Shown here: in pieces, positions 29,408 through 34,176 of the stretch
Layout of the letters: every line of letters starts with the position of its first letter
How positions within the stretch are numbered: the stretch's first letter is position 1
DNA from: CAZLQG01 sp964561655
GTDB taxonomy: Bacteria > Patescibacteriota > Doudnabacteria > UBA920
Assembly (NCBI GenBank): GCA_964561655.1
Contig: CAZLQG010000005.1
Location: 1 to 34,176 of the forward strand
Reading direction: 5' to 3'
Length of the DNA: 34,176 nucleotides
Position numbers and translations under genes: made by a program
Notes under the pieces: model-generated
Told to the model about the DNA's origin: nothing
The model's input: only the letters and a program-made list of their open reading frames with translations
Database searches by the model: none

Positions 29408-30301
29408 TTAAACGTTAATAATAGTTTTGGTTTTGTAAGTTTTTATTTGTGTCTCAAGCCATTTATTAAAATCTTCTGTATTTAGGAAGATTTGTCTTAA
29501 ATGCGCTCTTGGCCCGCCCTGCTCGCCGATGTTGTCTTTATCCTCAATTTTAATTATATGGAGTCCCAAAGAAGATGGCAATACCAGCACTTTCCCTGCC
29601 CCCCCTGTGTCTATTGGTTCTTGCAGCTCAAAGAGCAGATTGAAAATTTCCACATAACCCAAGTCGCCTTCAAAGGCTTTGCTGTTTTCGTCCTGGCTGT
29701 ACATTGAGGCAAGACCGGCAAAATCCGCACCGCCGTTTAATTCCTGCATTAAAAAGTCCGCCACTCTGTAAGGTTTTTGGTTTAGGTCTTTTTGCGTGTT
29801 ATGCCAGAGGGCAAGATTTTTTAACAGTACATTAAAGCCCAAAATTTTATTTTTGAAATAGCCGTCGTTTATGCCGCGAGCGATAAGCGCGTTTTCTAAA
29901 CTTTCACCCGTCTGCATTTGGTATGCTTGCGCGAACAATTCGTATTCTTTTTCCAGCTGCTTTTGGTCCACAGAAACATTTTTGCTTTTAGCCGTTTGTT
30001 TGACTTTTTCTTCGTATGCCAGCCTGTCTTTAATTTGCTTTTTAAGTTCTTCCGAGTCTTGGGTTGGGTTAAGGAAATTTTTGGCCAGGTCATACCTTTT
30101 GAAAAAGTCTTTCGCGTAAATTGGTTTATTATTGATCAAAGCTATCGGCAGCGGCAAATTTTCTAATACTTTTCTTTTTGCGTTGGTGGCCTTTCCGGCC
30201 AAAAGCCAGACGAATAAAACGGCGGCCAATATAAAAAACGCCACCAGCGACCAAAAGATAATTTTTTTGTAGTTCAGTTTGGTGTTTTTTTCAGTCCTCA
30301 T
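29408..30301 (-). CDS. Membrane-anchored parvulin-type peptidyl-prolyl isomerase (SurA/PrsA-like)
   Basis: About 297 residues from ATG 30301, which overlaps the previous stop as ATGA; the in-frame Met at 30325 lies inside the FtsB-like gene. One N-terminal membrane helix (IIFWSLVAFFILAAVLFVWLL) is followed by a SurA-N-like helical chaperone region (IALINNKPIYAKDFFKRYDL, then ELKKQIKDRLAYEEKVKQTA). The parvulin domain is around 195-270, with FAGLASMYSQDENSKAFEGD, LGYVEI and PSSLGLHIIKIED. It should assist folding of exported proteins; the next gene is a large exported protein, a likely client. Confidence 0.88.
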   Translation of the reverse strand: MRTEKNTKLNYKKIIFWSLVAFFILAAVLFVWLLAGKATNAKRKVLENLPLPIALINNKPIYAKDFFKRYDLAKNFLNPTQDSEELKKQIKDRLAYEEKVKQTAKSKNVSVDQKQLEKEYELFAQAYQMQTGESLENALIARGINDGYFKNKILGFNVLLKNLALWHNTQKDLNQKPYRVADFLMQELNGGADFAGLASMYSQDENSKAFEGDLGYVEIFNLLFELQEPIDTGGAGKVLVLPSSLGLHIIKIEDKDNIGEQGGPRAHLRQIFLNTEDFNKWLETQIKTYKTKTIINV

Positions 30302-30672
30302 TTTTTGGAAAAATATTTTATCCATTTTTCAAAATTAGAACCTGAAACTGCGGCATCTTGTTTTTGCATAGAGATGCCCTGCACTCCGGGACTTTGCGTA
30401 AAATTAAAAACTATCTCGCCTTCTTTTTTCAAATTCAGCTGCTGCCTGGCCACTCTTTCCTTAAATTCTTCCGAGTTTAAATAAGAAAGAGACTCCTCCA
30501 GCTGTTTGTTTTTAGCCTCCAAGGCCTCTGTTTGAGCAATAAGACTGTCTTTCTCAATGTCTATCTGCCTTTGTTGTTTCCACTGTTTGTATTTAAGCTG
30601 TCCTAAAAAAGCCACCAATATTAAAATCAGAAAAAAAGCAGTCTTTGTTGAAAGGATTTTTTTAAATTCCAT
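30298..30672 (-). CDS. FtsB/DivIC-type septum formation initiator
   Basis: The product has 124 residues. A short basic cytoplasmic start, one membrane helix (TAFFLILILVAFLGQL), then a coiled coil (about 38-70; DSLIAQTEALEAKNKQLEES), and ARQQLNLKKEGEIVF, the typical end of the FtsB core. Such proteins recruit FtsQ/FtsL-type partners to the division site. The C-terminal 35 residues are an extra, probably flexible tail (QSPGVQGISMQ). It overlaps the next gene by ATGA and follows the PH-domain gene by 10 nt. Confidence 0.85.
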   Translation of the reverse strand: MEFKKILSTKTAFFLILILVAFLGQLKYKQWKQQRQIDIEKDSLIAQTEALEAKNKQLEESLSYLNSEEFKERVARQQLNLKKEGEIVFNFTQSPGVQGISMQKQDAAVSGSNFEKWIKYFSKK

Positions 30673-30682
30673 TTTTTAGGCG

Positions 30683-31246
30683 TTATTCAATTCTTTTTTT
30701 GGAATGATAACCAATTTTTTGCTGGATTTGCGGAATATCTTCAGTCCTGAATTCCGATTTGGTTGTTTGGGCAACTTCCTTATGGGTTTGCCATAAAATG
30801 TCCTTGATTTTATTGGGATTCCTTACCCGTTTAAAGACCAGCGCATCAACCAGCCCTACAATTTGCACTTCCACGTCGCCGTAATTTAAAACTGACTGAA
30901 AAAAGCCTTTTTGCTTGTAATTGATGTTTAAAATTCTTTCTAAGGGAGTTTCAAAAACCTCCTTTTGGAAAATGTGGTGGTAAACTATGTCAATCACCCT
31001 TTGGTTTGTTACCATGTATCTGTTTAAAAGCCACAATAAATATTTGTTGATGCCGTAAATTAAAACCAGCATGGTCCAAAACAAAAGCAAACGTCTGAAC
31101 TGAGTGTGGAGGTCGTATTTAATCAGGAACGCCCAAGGAATGTATATCAGCAAAAAAATGATGAGCACAGGCTTAACTAAAACCAGCTCCGTCTGCCGGT
31201 AAATATGCCTGATTTTTTCGTTTGGATGGAGATTGACTTTAAACAT
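30683..31246 (-). CDS. PH-domain (bPH2/YdbS-like) membrane protein
   Basis: The product has 187 residues. After a hydrophilic start with LHPNEKIRHIYRQT there are two membrane helices (LVKPVLIIFLLIYIPWAFLI and LLLFWTMLVLIYGINKYLLW). A bacterial PH domain follows: NRYMVTNQRVIDIVYHHIF, TPLERILNINYKQKGFFQSV, LNYGDVEVQIVG, and ends before a basic tail. Such proteins are found in envelope or stress loci. It is the first gene of the envelope operon. A repeat lies immediately upstream of the ATG. Confidence 0.85.
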   Translation of the reverse strand: MFKVNLHPNEKIRHIYRQTELVLVKPVLIIFLLIYIPWAFLIKYDLHTQFRRLLLFWTMLVLIYGINKYLLWLLNRYMVTNQRVIDIVYHHIFQKEVFETPLERILNINYKQKGFFQSVLNYGDVEVQIVGLVDALVFKRVRNPNKIKDILWQTHKEVAQTTKSEFRTEDIPQIQQKIGYHSKKRIE

Positions 31247-31248
31247 AG

Positions 31249-31328
31249 GTCACAGATTATCGCTGATATTACTGATGACGCCGATCGCGATCTACTGAAT
31301 CTGCGTTGTCCGTGCTTATCTGCGGTCT
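31249..31328. repeat. Decayed CACAGAT/ATCTGCG-type repeat
   Basis: TCACAGATTATCGCTGATAT at the left and ATCTGCGTTGTCCGTGCTTA followed by TCTGCGG at the right resemble the arms of the element at 8178-8272. It fills the space between the PH-domain gene and the small peptide gene. Confidence 0.6.
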
Positions 31329-31331
31329 TTA

Positions 31332-31433
31332 TTAAAAGACGCTTGGCCCCAACAGCAAAAGCACCATAGTTAGTATTATCACAATCGCCAAGCCATACAT
31401 TATGCGGTTAACGAGTTTTCTATTCTGAAACAT
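31332..31433 (-). CDS. Very small single-pass membrane peptide
   Basis: The gene encodes 33 residues: MFQNRKLVNRIMYG followed by a hydrophobic helix (LAIVIILTMVLLLLGPSVF) that reaches the C-terminus. The basic start and clean helix suit a tail-anchored or bitopic peptide with its N-terminus in the cytoplasm. Peptides of this build are easily missed by gene callers. It lies upstream of the PH-domain gene on the same strand, with the repeat between them. Confidence 0.55.
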   Translation of the reverse strand: MFQNRKLVNRIMYGLAIVIILTMVLLLLGPSVF

Positions 31434-31477
31434 AGCTGTTTAATTATAACATAAAACCAGTATTTCACTGATATTTT

Positions 31478-31505
31478 AAAGGCTCAACACGTGTTGAGCC
31501 TTTTA
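31478..31505. terminator. Perfect palindromic terminator after the EamA gene
   Basis: GGCTCAACAC (31481-31490) is directly followed by its inverse GTGTTGAGCC, flanked by AAA and TTTT. It can act in both directions. Confidence 0.8.
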
Positions 31506-31533
31506 GCTTAAGTTAAAACTAGAAGACTGACTT

Positions 31534-32412
31534 TTATAAAATCAGCATGGTTCCCAAAAAAATAAGTAAAATAGATACAAACTTTGTGGCTAAAATTTTT
31601 CTGCTGATTTTTTCCTGCAGAATTTTCGGATAAAATACGCTAATAAAGCTTGCGAGTATGAATACAAAAAGCGGCTGGATAGCGGCTAAAGTAGCGGTTA
31701 AGCTGGCGTATCCATAAGACAGGGCGATTATAAAAAACAAGGTGCCGATTATCGAAAACGATTGAAAGAATAAAATATAAATTAATTTGTTTGCAGGTTC
31801 TTTCAAGGTCTGTTTTAAATCCTTCATGCATAAGGGCAAAATTATCACAAGCCCCAAAAAGAAGCCAATTCTCAAGTACGCAAAAACAGTCCAAAAATCA
31901 GTGGAGGCAAGCGAATATTTTTCCAGAATGTTTGTAATCGCGAACAAAAAAGCCGAAAGTATCGCTATACCGGAAGCCATGTTCAGCTTGAATCTGAAAT
32001 CTTTAGAAGAAATCAGGATTACGCCTAAAATAAAAAATAACACCCCAAGGTAGTTTAATGGCGTTAATATCTCATTGATAAAAATAGCGGCTAAAATAAC
32101 CGTAAAAAACGGGTCCAAATAAATCAGCGGCATTACTTTGGAAATTTCCTCTTTTTGGACAGCCCACAGATAGGTTAAATTTCCGCCATTGTACAAAAAT
32201 CCGGTTGCAATAATCAGGATTGCGCCTGAAACCGGCAAATAAGAAAATCCTTTTATAAAATAAATTAGAACGCTTGATAAAAGTCCTAAGAAGGCTACAA
32301 AAACCAAAATAACCAAAGGATTTTTTACCCACTTGGTTAAAATAAATTTATCGGCGATATTGCCTACAGCCCAAACCAGCGCCGCTAAAATAGCAAAAAA
32401 TGCCCAAGACAT
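31534..32412 (-). CDS. EamA-family (DMT) transporter
   Basis: The product has 292 residues with ten membrane helices in two EamA repeats. The first repeat is about residues 1-130 (start FFAILAALVWAVGNIADKFI, and VMPLIYLDPFFTVILAAIF at its end). The second is about 145-290 (MASGIAILSAFLFAITNILE, and ASLTATLAAIQPLFVFILAS). The family exports or imports metabolites; the substrate is unknown. It is a single gene with a terminator after it and a terminator-promoter unit before it. Confidence 0.9.
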   Translation of the reverse strand: MSWAFFAILAALVWAVGNIADKFILTKWVKNPLVILVFVAFLGLLSSVLIYFIKGFSYLPVSGAILIIATGFLYNGGNLTYLWAVQKEEISKVMPLIYLDPFFTVILAAIFINEILTPLNYLGVLFFILGVILISSKDFRFKLNMASGIAILSAFLFAITNILEKYSLASTDFWTVFAYLRIGFFLGLVIILPLCMKDLKQTLKEPANKLIYILFFQSFSIIGTLFFIIALSYGYASLTATLAAIQPLFVFILASFISVFYPKILQEKISRKILATKFVSILLIFLGTMLIL

Positions 32413-32436
32413 AATTGTATGATTTTAACTCATTTA

Positions 32437-32466
32437 ACTATACCAAAAAATCGGCTTTTTGCCGAT
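32437..32466 (-). promoter_or_regulatory. Terminator-promoter unit before the EamA gene
   Basis: On the minus strand ATCGGC, AAAAA, GCCGAT and six T form a terminator for the upstream gene. The sequence TGGTATAGT follows at once, an extended -10. The unit is nearly repeated at 33253-33284. Confidence 0.65.
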
Positions 32467-32477
32467 ATTTGAAAGGC

Positions 32478-32838
32478 TCAACCGTCGGTTAATTCTTTAA
32501 GGCTGTTCGCCAATTCGCGCGAATTAGCGAACGAAGATTGCATCCTGATTTTTTGCAGAATGTCCGCCTCGTAAAAGTATGAAACATATTCTACTGGGGT
32601 TGGAATATTTTTACCTTGTTTTTATGCCTGCAGAAGCAGCAAGCGTTTTTATGTAAAACTCTCTTTCTTTTTGGGAAGTGATATTAAGTTCCTTGAAACT
32701 TTCTTCGATAATATGGCCTGCAAGTACTAGGTCTAAGGTTTTTTTATCAGAGGTGAGGTTTAAATATTTCATAGCGTCACTTGTCGCTCTTTTCTTTATT
32801 TCTGATTCCCTTGAATTTATTTCCGGATTTTCTTTCAT
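32478..32838 (-). pseudogene. Frameshifted gene for a small helical protein
   Basis: From ATG 32838 a 75-residue frame runs to a stop at 32611 and ends LAASAGIKTR. At a run of five A on the minus strand (32623-32619), skipping one A gives a continuing frame: QGKNIPTPVEYVSYFYEADI, LQKIRMQSSFANSRELA, NSLKELTDG, stop at 32478. This second part has normal, protein-like composition and ends just before a terminator. The repaired protein would be about 119 residues, helical, soluble and of no family I recognise. A homopolymer error in assembly, a real mutation or slippage could explain it. The coding for FANSRELAN contains a 28-bp palindrome. Confidence 0.65.
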
Positions 32839-32874
32839 AGTTTTGTTGATGTTATTTATATAAATTGTTTAATA

Positions 32875-33246
32875 TTATTTGATTGTCTTAATGCAACTTT
32901 TATTTCCACATCTGCATTTAAAACCAACCGGCAGACTTGCTTTAGTATATTTTGAAGTAATTTCCTCGCCTTTTTTGATGTTTTTTATAGCGATATCGCT
33001 AAATCCTTTAGTTTTAGTGTTTGGGTCGCAGGAATGGTTAACGAATTTTTCCGGCGATTGTTGCAAATAGAATTTGCCACCGAATTTATATAAGTAATGT
33101 TTTTGTCTTTTGGCTAGCCTGTCAACGTCTGTTTTGCTTAAAACCTTTAGTTTCCACTTTAAAACCACCTCACCTTTTTTAAAATTTCTGCCCGCAAACA
33201 CCCCTTTACCCTGGATTTTAGATTTTTTTATAACAACGTCAGGCAT
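32875..33246 (-). CDS. Small SET-domain protein (lysine methyltransferase-like)
   Basis: The product has 123 residues, almost only the SET fold. SKIQGKGVFAGRNFKKGEVV is the N-terminal SET strand pair, FVNHSCDPNTK is the cofactor-binding NHS motif, and KKGEEITSKYT replaces the usual GEELTYDY. It ends with a post-SET-like CRCGNKSC cysteine cluster, in which three cysteines could bind zinc. Bacterial SET proteins of this size are known, and the substrate here is unknown. The lysine-rich peptide at 15418 would be a tempting target, which is speculation. A promoter-like unit lies directly before the gene, with the ATG 6 nt after TATAGT. Confidence 0.85.
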   Translation of the reverse strand: MPDVVIKKSKIQGKGVFAGRNFKKGEVVLKWKLKVLSKTDVDRLAKRQKHYLYKFGGKFYLQQSPEKFVNHSCDPNTKTKGFSDIAIKNIKKGEEITSKYTKASLPVGFKCRCGNKSCIKTIK

Positions 33247-33252
33247 AACTAA

Positions 33253-33284
33253 ACTATATCAAAAAACCAGCCTTTTGCCGATTG
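33253..33284 (-). promoter_or_regulatory. Terminator-promoter unit before the SET gene
   Basis: This is similar to 32437-32466. The minus strand reads ATCGGCAAAAGGCTGG, six T, then TGATATAGT. The stem here is weaker than in the first copy, but the extended -10 is kept. Confidence 0.5.
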
Positions 33285-33306
33285 TTTGGTTCTCACAAAG
33301 TTTATT

Positions 33307-34107
33307 CTAAAGTATTGGTTTCAAAAAGTATTCAATTACTAAAAAAACTACGATGGAAGTCAAAAATAAAAATAATTGGTTCATTCTTATGAACAGGGGT
33401 TTGTAAGATTGGGTTTTTAATATTCTCTCAATGTCTTCAGCAATTGTCTTGTAAAGATAGTTTAAGCCGTCTTCCTTTGTATGGTCAGCTATTAATTTTT
33501 CGTGTCTTATTTTTCTGTATTTATGTAGAATAGTTGCTAGTTTATAAAGCTGTTCCTTGTCTGTTTTTTTAAATTTTTCAATTGAACTTTGAAGCATTTC
33601 GAAAGTTACATCAGTATCCTTTGCTTCTACCAGTTTATTGATTTCCTCAAAAAGCTCTTTATTATTTTGAGGGTTTGATTCAATAAGTCTATGCTCCTCC
33701 TCGACATACAAATTATAAAGTTCTATTTTTTCATTTAAAAGTAATAAATTTTTCCATAATTGGCTTGATAATAAGTTATTACCTCCAACTCCTCTTTTTA
33801 TTAATTCCTTTATTGAACCAAAGGGTATAGGAACCCACTCTATTGATGGTAAAAATGATCTTTTTTGTTTGTACGTTCCTTGAGGATATTCTCCACCTAT
33901 CCATTCTCCAATCTTTTTCGGTACTAATTCATCTTTAAGAGATTCAAGTAGCAGTTCTGTGGTATTAATATCTTTTTGCACAACATGTTTGTATGCGAAA
34001 AAAGCTAAAACTATCGTTAAATAGGTCAGTAAATCGGAACTATTTATAGTTACCCTAAGCAAATTCCAAAGTTGTTCTAGTTTGTTCATTAAAAATATAA
34101 GTACCAT
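33307..34107 (-). CDS. Two-helix membrane protein with a long central helical domain, unknown function
   Basis: The product has 266 residues from ATG 34107, or 260 from ATG 34089. The first ATG is 1 nt past the lepA stop (TAATATG), which favours coupling. One membrane helix is near the start (LLTYLTIVLAFFAYKHVV) and one at the end (FLFLTSIVVFLVIEYFL), so both ends are in the membrane with about 190 charged, helical residues between. The middle contains WVPIPFGSIKELIKRGVGG and several Lys/Glu-rich helices. I do not recognise a family. Its A/T content is higher than most genes here. Confidence 0.6.
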   Translation of the reverse strand: MVLIFLMNKLEQLWNLLRVTINSSDLLTYLTIVLAFFAYKHVVQKDINTTELLLESLKDELVPKKIGEWIGGEYPQGTYKQKRSFLPSIEWVPIPFGSIKELIKRGVGGNNLLSSQLWKNLLLLNEKIELYNLYVEEEHRLIESNPQNNKELFEEINKLVEAKDTDVTFEMLQSSIEKFKKTDKEQLYKLATILHKYRKIRHEKLIADHTKEDGLNYLYKTIAEDIERILKTQSYKPLFIRMNQLFLFLTSIVVFLVIEYFLKPIL

Positions 34108-34108
34108 A

Positions 34109-34176
34109 TTATTTTTTAAGAACTGCTAAAAATGCTTCCTGGGGTATATCAACTTTACCAATACGTTTCATCTTTT
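34109..34176 (-). CDS. lepA: Elongation factor 4 (LepA), C-terminal end only
   Basis: Only the last 21 or so codons are inside the window: KMKRIGKVDIPQEAFLAVLK, then K and a stop at 34109. The IGKVDIPQEAFLAVLK ending is the conserved tail of LepA, the ribosomal back-translocase. The rest lies beyond the right edge. Confidence 0.85.
   Translation of the reverse strand, partial: KMKRIGKVDIPQEAFLAVLKK

Overview
The window looks like a piece of a small, AT-leaning bacterial chromosome of the Candidate Phyla Radiation (Patescibacteria, probably a Parcubacteria-like lineage). This is inferred from gene content and style: compact minus-strand operons, almost no Shine-Dalgarno sequences, many one-pass membrane peptides, tandem pilin-like domains on non-pilin anchors, and short palindromic repeats of the kinds seen scattered in such genomes. 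No phage, insertion sequence or CRISPR array is visible.

Layout. 1-2190: partial lysS with a possible leader switch, a divergent small leaderless gene (1336-1620, +) ending at a bidirectional terminator, then greA. 2311-4380: gyrB with an operator-like palindrome over its promoter. 4645-8158: a single-chain phenylalanyl-tRNA synthetase of mitochondrial architecture, a free-standing PheT-type OB domain, a large membrane-anchored TSP3/pilin-like protein and a four-helix membrane protein. 8273-13905: a nucleic-acid-processing operon (rmuC, unknown, NYN, PIN, UvrD-type helicase-nuclease). 13954-14960: a membrane peptide and three tRNAs (initiator Met, CAU, Asp) separated by a conserved hairpin repeat. 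15077-16530: a frameshifted membrane protein gene, a 22-residue lysine-rich peptide, and a short CCA-adding enzyme. 16561-23697: a complete F-type ATP synthase operon (atpI-B-E-F-H-A-G-D-C) with its own promoter and terminator. 23758-26282: NUDIX hydrolase, sodium:solute symporter, tRNA-Thr with two 5' tRNA relics, and a second small leaderless gene. 26283-31433: murI and a cell-envelope operon (PH-domain protein, FtsB-like protein, parvulin-type foldase, large pilin-like surface protein). 31534-34176: EamA transporter, a frameshifted small gene, a SET-domain protein, an unknown membrane protein and the 3' end of lepA.

Most striking points. (1) The PheRS has the PheS catalytic core fused to the FDX-ACB domain normally at the C-terminus of PheT, with the PheT OB domain encoded separately 7 bp upstream; PheT's editing domain is absent here. 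(2) Two unrelated small genes (1336 and 26005) have the same build: a -35/-10 promoter with a 17-bp spacer, an ATG exactly 7 nt after the -10 box, codon use unlike the neighbours, and a strong terminator. (3) Short palindromic repeats lie in frame inside gyrB and atpD. (4) Two small genes each carry a one-base frameshift that can be reconstructed by eye.
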